Assembly: GCF_024300625.1 (NCBI RefSeq)
Contig: NZ_CP101322.1
Coordinates: 2,059,992 to 2,123,991, forward strand
Length of the DNA stretch: 64,000 nucleotides
Source: Halovivax gelatinilyticus
GTDB lineage: Archaea; Halobacteriota; Halobacteria; Halobacteriales; Natrialbaceae
Direction of reading: 5' to 3'
Shown: one piece after another, positions 36,988 to 46,998 of the stretch
Layout of the letters: the number at the start of each line of letters is the position of its first letter
Position numbering within the stretch: position 1 is the first letter of the stretch
The notes under the pieces: generated by a model
Told to the model about the DNA's origin: nothing
Seen by the model: only the letters and a program-made list of their open reading frames with translations
The model's database searches: none
Translations under genes and position numbers: made by a program

Positions 36988-39258
36988 TCAGATGAGCGGA
37001 TCGTTCGGATCTTCGAACAGAGTTTCGAAGACCGCCGATTCGGCCTTTCGCAAGTGGTGGTGAAACGTTTGTTTCGTGATTCCCAGGTTGTCTGCCAGCT
37101 CTTCGCCCGTATTCACTCGCGGGTGTGCGAAGTAGTCGCCGAAATACGCCATCTGTAGGACGGTCCGCTGGCGGTCCGTGAGGCTCTCTTCGACCATCCG
37201 CCTGAGATACGTCGGGGTCAAGATTCGCTTCTGAGAGACGAGTTCGATGTCCGGGAAGGTCTCGCGAAGGCCGCTCGCTATCGCGTCGGGGTCGACCGAT
37301 TCGGGAAACTCCCCCACGATGTGAATCGAATCGTCACGGAGTGATGCCGATTGTAACCGCCCACCCTCTCCGGCGACGGCACTGCTCATCGAATTCTCGC
37401 CGGCGGCGATTTCGAAGCGCGCGTATCCATCGAACACTCCCTGGAGGCGGATGGCCAACTTCGGGTCGTGCGCGTCGACGGTGGTGCGAAACGTCTTCGC
37501 ATAGGCCTCGTTTATCTCCCAGTATTCGATAAAAATCTCGTCGTTGCCGTCGAGCGGAACGACCGCCTCGAGCGAGAGATCGACACGCGCGTGTTCGTCC
37601 GACGGAAACAGTGTCGCCAGTCGATCCGTTTTGAACGTCAATTCGAGCGCCGAACCCAGGGCTTCCTTTCGTCTCAGGGCGTAGCAGACGTACCCGATGA
37701 TTTCGCCCAGTTCGCGGATGCTCTCGGTTTCGCGCTCGCCGAAGGCGTTCGCGTGTGCTGCGTGGAGCCCGAGGACGCCGAATTGCGTCCCCTCGTGGAC
37801 GATGGGCGCGGCGATGAACGACCGGGACGTGCGGTCTGTCACCGTCGCGTGCCACGGAACGGCGTTCGAATCGGTCGGTTCACCGTTTTTGGTCACGACC
37901 GTACCCGACTGGAAGGTCGTTCTCACCGAACGTTCCTCGGGTGGCTGTGGGAGCTCGACGAGTGGTGAGGCCTCGTCGGCGCTGGTCCGGGTTCGTCCGA
38001 CACGGCACGTCACGTCCCCGGTCGTCTGGTCTATCTCGGCGATCCAGGCGCTCGCGTACGCGTCGGGGTCGGTAAGCTTCTCGCAGGTTACCCGCTCTAT
38101 CTCTTCGCGGGTCGATTGTTCGATCACCGCGTCCGTGATGTCGATGACGACGGTATTGAGCTGATTCAGTGCTTCTAGCTGTTTGCGCTTGCGTCGTAAT
38201 TCTCGTTCTCGAGACTGCTTCGCGCTCACGTCTCGACCGACGCCGACCAGTCCCACGAGTTCATCGTTCGTATCGGTCAACCGGGCGCCGGTGAATTCGT
38301 ACGGGATTAGGTTCCCACACTTCGTCTGTAGTTCGGCCTCGACGACGGCCGTCCCACTGGTGAACGTTTCTTCTATGGCCGCTGCAATAGCGTCCGTATC
38401 CGGTCCGGCGAAGAACTCCGTCGCCCGCATTTCGGTGATCTCATCGTCGGTGTATCCGGTCACCTCGCCGAGCTTACTGTTCCATCGGCGAAACGTCCCC
38501 TCCGTCGTGAGGACGTAAAATATGTCGTCGAGCGTGTCGAGCGCTTTGTCGATAAACTCTCGCTCCTGGCGAAGTTTCTCGGTCAGCTCCTGGCGTCTGG
38601 TGATGTCGCGCCCCTCGGGGATCAGATGCGTGACGCGGCCGTCCTCGCTCGTAATCGGCCGAATCGAAAAGTCGATCACGGCCTCTCGGTCGCTGCCTTG
38701 CACGCGAATCACGTCCGTGAACATCTCCCCGCTACGAGCGGTTTCGACGCCGGTTCGCGCGGTCTCGCGCGTCCGTTGATTCGACTGAAACCAGTACGTT
38801 TCCCAGACCGGTTTCCCGACGACGTCGTCGTGATCGAGCCCGCCGAATTCGAGTGCCGTCTCGTTCGCCTTGCGCAGCGTTCCGTCCCGCTCCAGCAGTC
38901 CGACGAACGTATGGGTGTTATTGAAAATGGCTTCGAACTGCTCGGTTCGCTCCTCGAGGTCCGTCACGTCGCGAAAATACACCGATAGGCCGTTTTCCGT
39001 CGGATACGCCCGCAGCCGATATCGTGCATCGTGGGGGTGATAGTACGCTTCGACCTCTCGCGATTCGCGCGTTTCCATCGCCGTCCGTAACGCGCTCTCG
39101 AACTCCGTGCCCGCGAGTTCGGGAAACGTCTCCCAGACGCGTTCACCTAGCAGGGCGTCACGCTGATCCTCGGCCAACCTGGCACCGTGGTCGCTGACGT
39201 ACGTGTATCGCCAGTTGTCACTGATGGCGAAGAAGCCATCACGCGTCTGATCGCTCAT
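36988..39258 (-). CDS. PAS-PAS-PAS-GAF-Bat sensor regulator with HTH_10 DNA-binding domain
   Basis: A 756-residue signal-responsive transcription regulator of the bacterio-opsin-activator group. Start at ATG 39258 (MSDQTRDGFFAISDNWRYTY); the frame upstream is AT-rich promoter. Three PAS domains span about 8-95, 100-205 (FNNTHTFVGLLERDGTLRKA) and 230-345 (ALDTLDDIFYVLTTEGTFRR), a GAF domain about 365-525, and the Bat-specific domain about 540-690. The C-terminal HTH_10 is LTDRQRTVLQMAYFGDYFAH with ELADNLGITKQTFHHHLRKA. It lacks kinase motifs, so it probably senses and binds DNA in one chain. Ligands are unknown. Confidence 0.92.
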   Translation of the reverse strand: MSDQTRDGFFAISDNWRYTYVSDHGARLAEDQRDALLGERVWETFPELAGTEFESALRTAMETRESREVEAYYHPHDARYRLRAYPTENGLSVYFRDVTDLEERTEQFEAIFNNTHTFVGLLERDGTLRKANETALEFGGLDHDDVVGKPVWETYWFQSNQRTRETARTGVETARSGEMFTDVIRVQGSDREAVIDFSIRPITSEDGRVTHLIPEGRDITRRQELTEKLRQEREFIDKALDTLDDIFYVLTTEGTFRRWNSKLGEVTGYTDDEITEMRATEFFAGPDTDAIAAAIEETFTSGTAVVEAELQTKCGNLIPYEFTGARLTDTNDELVGLVGVGRDVSAKQSRERELRRKRKQLEALNQLNTVVIDITDAVIEQSTREEIERVTCEKLTDPDAYASAWIAEIDQTTGDVTCRVGRTRTSADEASPLVELPQPPEERSVRTTFQSGTVVTKNGEPTDSNAVPWHATVTDRTSRSFIAAPIVHEGTQFGVLGLHAAHANAFGERETESIRELGEIIGYVCYALRRKEALGSALELTFKTDRLATLFPSDEHARVDLSLEAVVPLDGNDEIFIEYWEINEAYAKTFRTTVDAHDPKLAIRLQGVFDGYARFEIAAGENSMSSAVAGEGGRLQSASLRDDSIHIVGEFPESVDPDAIASGLRETFPDIELVSQKRILTPTYLRRMVEESLTDRQRTVLQMAYFGDYFAHPRVNTGEELADNLGITKQTFHHHLRKAESAVFETLFEDPNDPLI

Positions 39259-39462
39259 TAGGGGGTCAATTAGACCGGTTCGAGTGTGTTCCTTGTAATA
39301 GTACTTGATTATTTGGGGAAAATTGTGAAAATCGAACACGACCTCTCCCGTATATTCTCTTCGGAAGCGGAAATATGGGAGCCTCTGTCACGCTCCTATC
39401 GACGCTCACATCTGACGAGTCAGACTAGGGGTTTACCATCGAAAACATCTATCCTTTCGTGT

Positions 39463-39735
39463 ATGTTCGAGCCTCCATCGGACGACGGCTCGTGGACCCC
39501 CAGGCGGTTTCACGTCGAAAATCGTTCGCCATCGATGGCGACGGTCGAAACGGTCGCCGATTCCCTCGACACCGACCCCCTGAACCTCCCACCGCTGGCC
39601 ACCTACGTGGATCCGTCCGCACTCGACCGGATACTGCGCACGTCCGACGATGTGACGATCCAGTTCGACTACGACGGGATCGACGTCCTGCTCGTCAAAT
39701 CTACCGATCACGTCACCGTCAGGTGCCGTCCGTAG
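39463..39735 (+). CDS. HalOD1 (halobacterial output domain 1) protein
   Basis: A 90-residue protein from the ATG at 39463. It is a single HalOD1 domain: VETVADSLDTDPLNLPPLAT, YVDPSALDRILRT and the closing strands VTIQFDYDGIDVLLV. HalOD1 is a presumed output module in haloarchaeal signalling. It is divergent from the PAS/GAF/Bat regulator with about 200 bp between, so the two may belong together functionally. Another stand-alone copy is at 61242-61517. Confidence 0.85.
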   Translation: MFEPPSDDGSWTPRRFHVENRSPSMATVETVADSLDTDPLNLPPLATYVDPSALDRILRTSDDVTIQFDYDGIDVLLVKSTDHVTVRCRP

Positions 39736-39757
39736 CCACCGCTTCGAATCTAGATCG

Positions 39758-40003
39758 ATGATACGTCAGACACCTGAATCGCCCCGCCGTTTCGCCACTC
39801 CGCAGCCGTTCGTCCGTCCCGCTCCGACGCTCGTGACCGCTCCGTCGCGTTCGCCGGACGCGAGCGGTGGGTTCGTCCCTGATGGCGACCGCCTACGGGC
39901 CACCCACGGGACCGAGCGGATCCGGGCTCGCGACGACGGCACACTGACCGGGCTCGTCGACGATAGATCGCCCGGGTCGACCGAACCGGGGGTGTCCGAC
40001 TGA
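39758..40003 (+). CDS. Hypothetical small protein
   Basis: An 81-residue frame from ATG 39758, 22 bp after the HalOD1 gene; its TGA overlaps the next ATG by one base. Codon third positions are GC-rich and look coding. No motif is visible; the sequence is basic at the start and acidic at the end. Its place in a tight three-gene run is the main support. Confidence 0.4.
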   Translation: MIRQTPESPRRFATPQPFVRPAPTLVTAPSRSPDASGGFVPDGDRLRATHGTERIRARDDGTLTGLVDDRSPGSTEPGVSD

Positions 40004-40233
40004 TGCGCAAGCAAGAACTCGTCCACCTGCACATGCTGATTGCTGCGCTCCGACGTGACATCGCCGAGCGCGAACCCGTACCCTCGGCGGCGTACGCCGA
40101 GTACGAGGCCCACGGCGTCACGCCGACGGCCGTCCACCACAAGAAAGAGGCGCACAAAACGAGCGTGCAACTACTACTGACGGGGATTGTCAGCACCATC
40201 CACCCGCCTGCGGTCGCCGAACCCGCGACCTAG
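40003..40233 (+). CDS. UPF0058 family protein
   Basis: A 76-residue protein beginning MRKQELVHLHMLIAALRRDI, with YAEYEAHGVTPTAVHHKKEA and HKTSVQLLLTGI, matching the small archaeal UPF0058 family of unknown function. The ATG overlaps the stop of the upstream frame (TGATG). Confidence 0.85.
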   Translation: MRKQELVHLHMLIAALRRDIAEREPVPSAAYAEYEAHGVTPTAVHHKKEAHKTSVQLLLTGIVSTIHPPAVAEPAT

Positions 40234-40315
40234 TGGCTGGAACACGAACCGAATCGGCGGTAGTGACGACACTGCGTCTCCCGTAGCCGAGAGTCGCCAC
40301 CGACCGCGTCGTCGT

Positions 40316-40411
40316 TCACCCGCGGAGCCACGCGAGCGGCTTCAAGACGGCGATTTGGTAGTCCTCGTGTGGGTCGTACCGGGCGAAGATCAGGCTGTTG
40401 GTCGTGACGAT
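40316..40411 (-). pseudogene. 3' remnant of a second copA-like gene
   Basis: Read leftward this encodes [20 protein letters not shown] followed by LKPLAWLRG and a stop, the C terminus of CopA. The intact copA at 41224 ends in the same way ([20 protein letters not shown]). The two DNA stretches are about 80% identical with mostly synonymous changes, so this is an older paralogue, of which only the 3' end survives. It lies downstream of the DUF433/DUF5615 pair. Confidence 0.8.
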
Positions 40412-40516
40412 CGTTGTTACTGTTCCCGTCGGTGTGAGCAATCGAGCGAACGGTCGCCTGGGTCTCCTCTGTGTGCGTTGTCCACGAAGATGGCGACCCT
40501 ATCAAGTGATAGAACG

Positions 40517-40884
40517 TCAAACGATGGCGTCCCGCCAGGAGTCAATCCACAGGACCTGCCCTCGAAGATGCTCGCGGTCACATTCCGTGACGATCAGATT
40601 GACGACGTCTACGCCCTCACTTGGTTTCGAACGGATCCACACCTGATCGGTGTAGATGAGAACGCCGGCGTGATCGATCTCGGTCGAACGCGTTGTGAAA
40701 TCCCGGTCGTTCGTACAGAGGACGAAGCCGTTCTCTCCACACCACTCGAGGAGGCGACGGTCGTCGGTGGCTTCGCCGAACTGTTCGTCCGCCCGGACGG
40801 TCGAATAGCCGTTCGACGCCAGCGTGTGTTCGAAATCCGGGGGACGTGTTCGTCGAGCAACAGCGGGACGGACACCGCACTCAC
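40517..40884 (-). pseudogene. DUF5615 (PIN-like) toxin, frameshifted
   Basis: The GTG at 40884 starts SAVSVPLLLDEHVPR, the N-terminal motif of DUF5615 PIN-like toxins. The rest of the family (DFEHTLASNGYSTVRADEQF, FVLCTNDRDF, then VVNLIVTECDREHLRGQVLW) continues in another frame to 40517. The switch is at the run of five G (40839-40843); one extra base would restore a protein of about 122 residues. The start overlaps the antitoxin stop (GTGA). The break is either a real inactivating slip or a sequencing error in the homopolymer. Confidence 0.8.
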
Positions 40885-41159
40885 CTGGCCGTCGACGGCG
40901 GTTGCGTGCTCTTCGAGCGCAACTCGTCTTCGAGGTCGCGGTGGCGCGCCCGCACTTCTGCCATCTCGTCCGAGTTCTCGTAGTAGTACGACAGCGCACC
41001 GTAGACCTGGCCGAGATCGATATCGAGTTGGTCTGCCGCCTCTTCGGGGGTCGATCCACCGGGGACGACGAGATCGTATACGTGATAGACGCCGATGCGC
41101 GTTCCCTCCAACCGGGGGTCGCCTCCAAGGACGTCGTCGGTCCGAACGATCGTTGCCAT
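40881..41159 (-). CDS. DUF433 family antitoxin
   Basis: A 92-residue protein with the DUF433 core: VLGGDPRLEGTRIGVYHVYD, STPEEAADQLDIDLGQVYGA and LSYYYENSDEM. DUF433 proteins are winged-helix-like antitoxins that pair with DUF5615 toxins. The gene overlaps the toxin start by 4 bases, the classical translational coupling of such pairs. It follows copA's 3' side: copA ends at 41224, reading in the same direction. Confidence 0.87.
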   Translation of the reverse strand: MATIVRTDDVLGGDPRLEGTRIGVYHVYDLVVPGGSTPEEAADQLDIDLGQVYGALSYYYENSDEMAEVRARHRDLEDELRSKSTQPPSTAR

Positions 41160-41223
41160 ACGCCGGTATTGGCCGTCATCCCGTATAAAATACCGGTCGA
41201 TCCCGAGAAAATGGCGTCGTCGC

Positions 41224-43887
41224 TTACCCGCGAAGCCAGGCGAGCGGCTTCAACACGGCGAGCGTGTAGTCCTCGTGCGGGTCGTAGCGAGCGAAGATCA
41301 GGCTGTTGGTCATGACGCTCACGCTCGAAGTGGCCATCGCCAGGCCGGCCAGCGCGGGGTTGAGCAGGCCGAGCGAGGCGATCGGGATCAGCGTCGTGTT
41401 GTACGCGAACGCCCAGAAGAGGTTCTGACGGACCTTCGAGATCGTCGCCTCGGAGACGCGAACGGCCTTCAGGACGTCCGCGGGGTCGTCGCGCATCAGC
41501 GTGACGTCGGCGCTCTCGATGGCGACGTCGGTGCCGGAGCCGATGGCGACGCCGACCTGCGCCGCGGTCAGCGCCGGCGCGTCGTTGACGCCGTCGCCGA
41601 CCATCATCACGCGCGCACCGTCCGACTGGAGATCTTCGACGTGGTCGGCCTTGTCGTCGGGCAGAACCTCGGCGCGAACGTTGTCCGGGTCGATACCGAC
41701 CTGCTCGGCGACGGCTCGCGCCGTTCGCTCGTTGTCGCCGGTGAGCATCACGACCTCGGTACCGCGCTCGTGCAGGGCGGCGACGGTTTCGCGAGCGCTC
41801 CGGCGAACCTCGTCGGCCACCGCGAGCACGCCGCGCAGTTCGCCGTCGACGGCGACCGGGATGGCCGTCTTGCCCTCGCGTTCGAGCGTTGCGAGCGGGG
41901 CTTCGGCCGGCTCGGGATCGATTCCCTCGTCGGAGAGCAGCTTTCGTCGGCCGATGACGACCCGGCCGCGGTCGGTCTCGGCGACGATGCCGTGACCGGG
42001 CACGTTCTCGAACTCGCGAACCTCTCCGAGCTCGACGCCGCGTTCTTCGGCCCCCTCGACGATCGCCGACGCGATCGGGTGTTCGGAGCCCGACTCGGCC
42101 GTGGCGGCCGCACCGAGGACGAACGACTCGGCGGACTCCTCGCGTTCGGCCAGCACGCCACCGTCGGTGGCGGGGCCGTTGGCGTCGACCGCACCGTCGG
42201 TGTCTACCGCGTCGCCGCCGTCGGTCGCGACGTCCTCGCCGATCAGCTCGACATCGGTGAGGACCATCTCGCCGTGGGTCAGCGTTCCCGTCTTGTCGAA
42301 GACGATGGTGTCGATGCCCCGGACCTGCTCCAGGACGTCGCCGCCCTTGAAGAGGACGCCGTTGGTCGCAGAGAGCGTCGAACCGACCATCGTCGCCGCG
42401 GGTGTCGCCAGCCCGAGCGCGCAGGGACAGGCGATCAACAGCGCCGACGCGAGGACGACGACGGAGAACTCGAGCGTCGTCACCTCGCTCGGCCCGCCGC
42501 CGACCATGCCCCAGTGCGGGAGCGCGCCGACGATCGATTCGAGCGTACCGGGGAAGGCGAACCAGATCGCCGCCCAGAAAATCGCGTTGACGATCACCGC
42601 GGGGACGAAGTAGGCGCTGACCCGGTCGACCAGCCGCTGGATTTCGGGCTGGCGCGACTGGGCTTCCTTGACGCGCTCGACGATCTGCTGGATCGCCGTC
42701 TCGCGGCCGACCTTCGTCGCCTCGACGTAGAGGACGCCGTTTTCGTTGATCGTCGCGCCGACGACCTCGTCGCCCTCGCCTTTCTCGACGGGGACCGACT
42801 CGCCGGTGAGCATCGACTCGTCGACCGCGCTCTGGCCGCCGACGACTTCTCCGTCGGTCGGGATCTTCTCGCCCGGGCGGACCTTCAAGACGTCGCCGAC
42901 TTCGATCTCCTCGACGGCGACCTCGCGTTCGTCGCCCGCTTCGGACTCGCCGTTCCAGTCGACGAGCGTCGCCTCCTCGGCTTCCATCTGGAGGAGTTCG
43001 CGTAGCGCGTTGCCCGCTCGCGCCTTCGAGCGCACTTCGAGCCAGTTACCCAGCGTGATGAACCACAGGATGAACGCGACGGCCTCGAAGTAGAGCCCCT
43101 CTCCCGGCAGTCCGCCGGACCAGACGGCCGTACTGTAGACGTAGCCGGCCGAGGTGCCGACCGCGACCAGCGTGTCCATGTTCGCTCGGCGGTTGTGGCT
43201 GAACGCTCGCCACGCGCCGACGATGAACTCCTTTCCGAGCGTCGCCATCAGAATCGTCGCGAGGGTGAACTCGAGCCAACCCGGCGGCATGGCGATCGCC
43301 ATCGGGATCGGTGACGGGACGCCGAAGAAGCCGAACAACATGTCGATCATCATCGGCAAGAACGGCAGCGTCAGCAGGCCGCCACCGATCACCAGCCGGC
43401 GCTGGCGGGTCAGTTCGCGTTCGACGGCGCGTTCGCGCTCGCTCGTCTGACTCTCGTCGCCCTCGTCGTCGCGGACTGGTTCGTAGCCCGATCGCTCGAT
43501 CGCCGCGACGATTTCGCCCGGCGAGGCGTCGACCGGGTTGTACCGAATTCGCGCTTCGTCCGACGCGAAGTTGACGTCGGCCTCGATGACGCCCGGAAGC
43601 GCTTCGACGGCCTCGGTGACCGTCCCGGAGCACGTCGAACACGACATGCCCATGACGGTGATCGCGAGCGTCTCCGCGGCCGCCTCGTATCCAGCCGAGT
43701 CGATCGTCTCGTAGATAGCTGCGAGTGAGGTCACCTCGTCGTCGTACGCGACGGTTCCCTCGTCCGTCGCGTAGTTCGCACTGGCCTCGGACACCCCATC
43801 AAGCTCCGAAAGGGCGTCCTCGACGGTCCCGGTACACGTCGAACACGACATACCGGTGATCTCGAGGTGGGTCCGTACCGTTGTCAT
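41224..43887 (-). CDS. copA: Copper-translocating P-type ATPase CopA
   Basis: An 887-residue P1B-type ATPase that exports Cu(I). Two N-terminal heavy-metal-binding domains carry MSCSTC at Cys15/Cys18 and Cys83/Cys86. Eight hydrophobic helices are expected. The translocation motif is Cys487-Pro-Cys489 ([18 protein letters not shown]), the phosphorylated residue is Asp531 ([12 protein letters not shown]), TGES is in [12 protein letters not shown], and the hinge is [11 protein letters not shown]. The C terminus is normal ([20 protein letters not shown]). An acidic insert near residue 570 ([20 protein letters not shown]) is probably a halophilic loop. No copper chaperone is adjacent. Confidence 0.97.
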   Translation of the reverse strand: MTTVRTHLEITGMSCSTCTGTVEDALSELDGVSEASANYATDEGTVAYDDEVTSLAAIYETIDSAGYEAAAETLAITVMGMSCSTCSGTVTEAVEALPGVIEADVNFASDEARIRYNPVDASPGEIVAAIERSGYEPVRDDEGDESQTSERERAVERELTRQRRLVIGGGLLTLPFLPMMIDMLFGFFGVPSPIPMAIAMPPGWLEFTLATILMATLGKEFIVGAWRAFSHNRRANMDTLVAVGTSAGYVYSTAVWSGGLPGEGLYFEAVAFILWFITLGNWLEVRSKARAGNALRELLQMEAEEATLVDWNGESEAGDEREVAVEEIEVGDVLKVRPGEKIPTDGEVVGGQSAVDESMLTGESVPVEKGEGDEVVGATINENGVLYVEATKVGRETAIQQIVERVKEAQSRQPEIQRLVDRVSAYFVPAVIVNAIFWAAIWFAFPGTLESIVGALPHWGMVGGGPSEVTTLEFSVVVLASALLIACPCALGLATPAATMVGSTLSATNGVLFKGGDVLEQVRGIDTIVFDKTGTLTHGEMVLTDVELIGEDVATDGGDAVDTDGAVDANGPATDGGVLAEREESAESFVLGAAATAESGSEHPIASAIVEGAEERGVELGEVREFENVPGHGIVAETDRGRVVIGRRKLLSDEGIDPEPAEAPLATLEREGKTAIPVAVDGELRGVLAVADEVRRSARETVAALHERGTEVVMLTGDNERTARAVAEQVGIDPDNVRAEVLPDDKADHVEDLQSDGARVMMVGDGVNDAPALTAAQVGVAIGSGTDVAIESADVTLMRDDPADVLKAVRVSEATISKVRQNLFWAFAYNTTLIPIASLGLLNPALAGLAMATSSVSVMTNSLIFARYDPHEDYTLAVLKPLAWLRG

Positions 43888-44106
43888 CGTCTAACTGTAC
43901 GTGCTACACATTGAAGCGAGTTCTGGATTCGAATATTAAGCAGCGTGATGGACCAACTTTCGATTATTAACTCCTATAGGAATCGGCCTGGATACGTGGC
44001 ACTCGGTCCCATCGATCCGCCGTGATGGAGCGCCGCTTCTCCGGGTTCGCGAACGTCGGACGGACAAGTGGAAAATTTCACGTACCGGCCGTCCCGTGTA
44101 GCGACC

Positions 44107-44373
44107 ATGCACCCGTCGAAGCTCTTTTCCGCGTTGATTCTGGTCGTCAGCCTCTTGCTCGTGATCGAAGCGGTCGTCGCAGCCGACTACGCGATCGTCT
44201 TCGACCTCCAGCTGATCGGCGGAATCGTCCTCGGGCTCACCGCGCTCGTCGGACTCGCCCGCTACGAGGAAGATCCGATCGTGACGGAGTATCACCCGGT
44301 ATTGCTCGTCGTCCTCTTCTTCGTGAGCCTCTGGATCCTGCTGTTACTCTACGAGATCGTACTGCAACTGTGA
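44107..44373 (+). CDS. Small membrane protein, three hydrophobic segments
   Basis: An 88-residue protein from the ATG at 44107 (MHPSKLFSALILVVSLLLVI). Hydrophobic segments are about 6-24, 30-52 and 66-86. It is 102 bp before hisG in the same direction. Family and function are unknown; small haloarchaeal membrane proteins of this size are common. Confidence 0.7.
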   Translation: MHPSKLFSALILVVSLLLVIEAVVAADYAIVFDLQLIGGIVLGLTALVGLARYEEDPIVTEYHPVLLVVLFFVSLWILLLLYEIVLQL

Positions 44374-44475
44374 ACTGCGGCGGACGTCGTAGGTTCTCAC
44401 GCGGGGTGCGGTAACCCGTCTCACGCACCGTCGAGATGGAAAGACAATTCCTTTCTCCGCCCAAACGACCGTACG

Positions 44476-45330
44476 ATGCGAATCGCCGTTCCCAACAAGG
44501 GCCGCCTGCACCAGCCGACGATCGACCTCTTAGAGCGGGCTGGCCTGCATCTGGAAAACGGCGCCGACCGTAAACTCTACGCCGAGACGGTCGACCCCGA
44601 GGTGACGGTTCTGTTCGCCCGGGCGGCGGACATCCCCGAGTACATCGCCGACGGTGCCGCCGACATGGGTATCACCGGTCTCGATCAGGTTCGCGAGTCG
44701 GGACAGGCCGAGGTCATCTCGGAGCTGCTAGACCTCGGATTCGGTCGGTGTCGACTCGTGCTCGCCGCCCCGCGCGAGGGCGAGATCGAGGCGGTCTCCG
44801 ACCTGGCCGGTCGGACCGTCGCGACGGAGTTTCCCCGGATCACCCGCGAGTTCTTCGCCGACACCGACGTCTCCCCTGACGTCGTCGAGGTGTCCGGGGC
44901 GACCGAACTCACCCCGCACGTCGAGATGGCCGACGCCATCGTCGACATCACGAGCACGGGGACGACGCTGCGAGTGAACAACCTCGCGATCATCGAGGAG
45001 GTCCTTTCGAGTTCGGTGCGGCTGTTCGCCCGCGAGGACGTCGTCGACGAACCGAAGGTGGGCGAGCTACGGACCGCCCTCTCGTCGGTGCTGGCCGCAG
45101 ACGGTAAGCGCTACCTGATGATGAACGTGCCCGAAGACCGCCTCGAAGCGGTCCGCGACGTGATCCCCGGACTCGGGGGGCCGACGATCATGGACGTCGC
45201 CAACGGGGGCGACAAAGTCGCCGTCCACGCCGTCGTCGACGAGCGCGACGTCTTCGAGACGATCACCGAGGTCAAAGCCGCGGGCGCGAGCGACATCCTC
45301 GTCACGGAGATCGAGCGACTGATCGAGTAG
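44476..45330 (+). CDS. hisG: ATP phosphoribosyltransferase (long form)
   Basis: A 284-residue enzyme for the first step of histidine synthesis, joining ATP and PRPP. Conserved parts are [40 protein letters not shown], the PRPP loop [18 protein letters not shown] and the C-terminal regulatory ACT-like domain ([20 protein letters not shown]), so it is the self-sufficient HisG-long type with histidine feedback. A 39-bp tandem repeat begins over its last codons and stop. Confidence 0.97.
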   Translation: MRIAVPNKGRLHQPTIDLLERAGLHLENGADRKLYAETVDPEVTVLFARAADIPEYIADGAADMGITGLDQVRESGQAEVISELLDLGFGRCRLVLAAPREGEIEAVSDLAGRTVATEFPRITREFFADTDVSPDVVEVSGATELTPHVEMADAIVDITSTGTTLRVNNLAIIEEVLSSSVRLFAREDVVDEPKVGELRTALSSVLAADGKRYLMMNVPEDRLEAVRDVIPGLGGPTIMDVANGGDKVAVHAVVDERDVFETITEVKAAGASDILVTEIERLIE

Positions 45331-45425
45331 GTCGACATCGGGCCGGCGACCGTTCGGCCGATCGAGTAAGTCGCCGTCAGACCGGCGATCGTTTGGCTGA
45401 TCGAGTGGATCGCCGTCAGATCAGT
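45321..45425. repeat. 39-bp tandem repeat starting at the hisG stop
   Basis: GATCGAGTAG... at 45321, GATCGAGTAA... at 45360 and GATCGAGTGG... at 45399 start three units of exactly 39 bases. The first two are about 80% identical and the third is more decayed. The unit begins with hisG's final Ile-Glu-stop. The repeat period is 13 codons, and the array lies outside the coding region apart from the first 10 bases. Confidence 0.8.
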
Positions 45426-45683
45426 GATCGAACGACGGCCGGGGTAATCGCGTACTACTTGCTGGTTCAACGGGATGTGCGAGTCACCTGCCGGTCGAAT
45501 CGAGCCGAATCGGTGGGTCCGCCGAACCGTGTGACACACTCTCTCCCATGGCTCGACGTCCGATTCGTTCGCGAGAAACGCTCCGTTGAGTCGGACGGTC
45601 CGTTCCTGGAGATAGTCAGATGATGCTGTACGTTATCGTAACGCAAGGGTTATGCCGGTAGTACCGTATTACCGCATAGCTGC

Positions 45684-46418
45684 ATGGACGAACTGCCCTC
45701 CAGTCCCGAGTCGTTCGACGATCCCCGCGTCTCCGGCCCGTTCTATCGTCACTGTTCGGGCGATCACGACGTGCTCGTCCTCGGCGTGGTCCACGATCAC
45801 CCGGCGAGCGTCGGACGCGTCGAGACCGTCCTGGAATCGGTCGAACCGGACCACCTCGCGCTCGAACTCCCTTCGGCGGCAATCCCGCTCTACAAGGCGT
45901 ACGCCTCCCGCGCGACCGGCGAGAACCGCCCGCCCGTCGGCGGCGAAATGAGCGCGGCCATCGCGGCCGCGAGTGCGCCCGTCACCGGCATCGACGCGCC
46001 GAGCTGGTCGTTCTTCCGGCGACTCGTCACCCGGCTCGTCACGGACCGGGTCCGTCCGTCGACGGCTCGCCGCGTCCTCGCGAGCTTCGGCGGGGCGACC
46101 CGAACCGCACTCACTTGCCGGCTCGCGGCGACGATGACGAACGTGACGACGTTCTCGGTCACGCGTGACGACGCGATCGAGTACGAGTGTTCACACGACG
46201 ACTCGCCCGCCCGGCAGGCCGAACACGAGCGAAACCACGTCGCCGGTGTCAGGGCGCTCTTGCAGTCGACCGCCGGCGAGTCGAAGCGCTACCGTGACGA
46301 GACCCGCGAGGCGTGTATGATCGATCGACTCCGATCGCTCCGGGAGGAGGGCTCCGTCGTCGCCGTCGTCGGCGTCGACCACCTCGAACCGATCGCGGCG
46401 GCGCTCACAGAGCCGTAA
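45684..46418 (+). CDS. TraB/PrgY-fold (TIKI/GumN superfamily-like) protein
   Basis: A 244-residue protein. DHDVLVLGVVHDHPASVGRV with VEPDHLALELPSAAIP near the N terminus and VVAVVGVDHLEPI at the C terminus give the two GxxH-type motifs and the Glu typical of the TraB/EreA-like superfamily, whose members include metal-dependent proteases and pheromone-inactivating proteins. It lacks the C-terminal transmembrane region of full TraB proteins, so it is a soluble version. Substrate unknown. The 353 bp before it hold the hisG repeat and a probable TATA box at about 45649. Confidence 0.72.
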   Translation: MDELPSSPESFDDPRVSGPFYRHCSGDHDVLVLGVVHDHPASVGRVETVLESVEPDHLALELPSAAIPLYKAYASRATGENRPPVGGEMSAAIAAASAPVTGIDAPSWSFFRRLVTRLVTDRVRPSTARRVLASFGGATRTALTCRLAATMTNVTTFSVTRDDAIEYECSHDDSPARQAEHERNHVAGVRALLQSTAGESKRYRDETREACMIDRLRSLREEGSVVAVVGVDHLEPIAAALTEP

Positions 46419-46472
46419 TTGCACGCCGACCGGTCAGTTCACGGCGGGGACAATCTCACCGACGAGCCGCCG

Positions 46473-46787
46473 CTACCCGAGCGTCGAGACGCAGTTCCAG
46501 CAGTAGGTGAACGTCGCGTCCGACTCGTTGGGTGCGCCACAGCGCGCACACTCGACGATCTCGCCGTCGATTTCGAACTCGTACTCGGTGTGATCGAAGT
46601 CGCTCTCGACGCTTCCGTGCGTCCGGTCGATGGGTGCCCCGTAGCGGACGTTCGAGACGGGACTCTCGGTCAGCGACTGGGGGGCGGGCCGGTCGTCGCC
46701 GTCGCGACGAGCGTAGTAGTAATAGAGCGCCAGGTGCAGGAGGGCAAACAGCAGGACGTACGCGATGAGCCAGCCCCAGAGCTCCAT
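46473..46787 (-). CDS. Membrane-anchored zinc-ribbon protein
   Basis: A 104-residue protein with one N-terminal helix (LWGWLIAYVLLFALLHLALY) and a C-terminal zinc ribbon (CARCGAPN then YCWNCVSTLG). The family is common in haloarchaea (DUF7577-like, from memory). It is convergent with the TraB-like gene. Its role is unknown. Confidence 0.78.
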   Translation of the reverse strand: MELWGWLIAYVLLFALLHLALYYYYARRDGDDRPAPQSLTESPVSNVRYGAPIDRTHGSVESDFDHTEYEFEIDGEIVECARCGAPNESDATFTYCWNCVSTLG

Positions 46788-46998
46788 ACCGTGCCATGGT
46801 CTCTCATCCTACTTGGGTATTCGGCGCGTCGTTGCCGGGTGTGGCCGTGTAAGCCCTCATTACGCCCGAATTCGGCCACGCCGGTTGCGTCGGATCGGGC
46901 CGGACGGATTCGTCTCACCCACGCCCTTCGTCTCACGCACCCGAAATCGTCGTACGTGTCCGCGACCCGCGTCGGCCGATTCCGTGCCGCGGGGTTCG

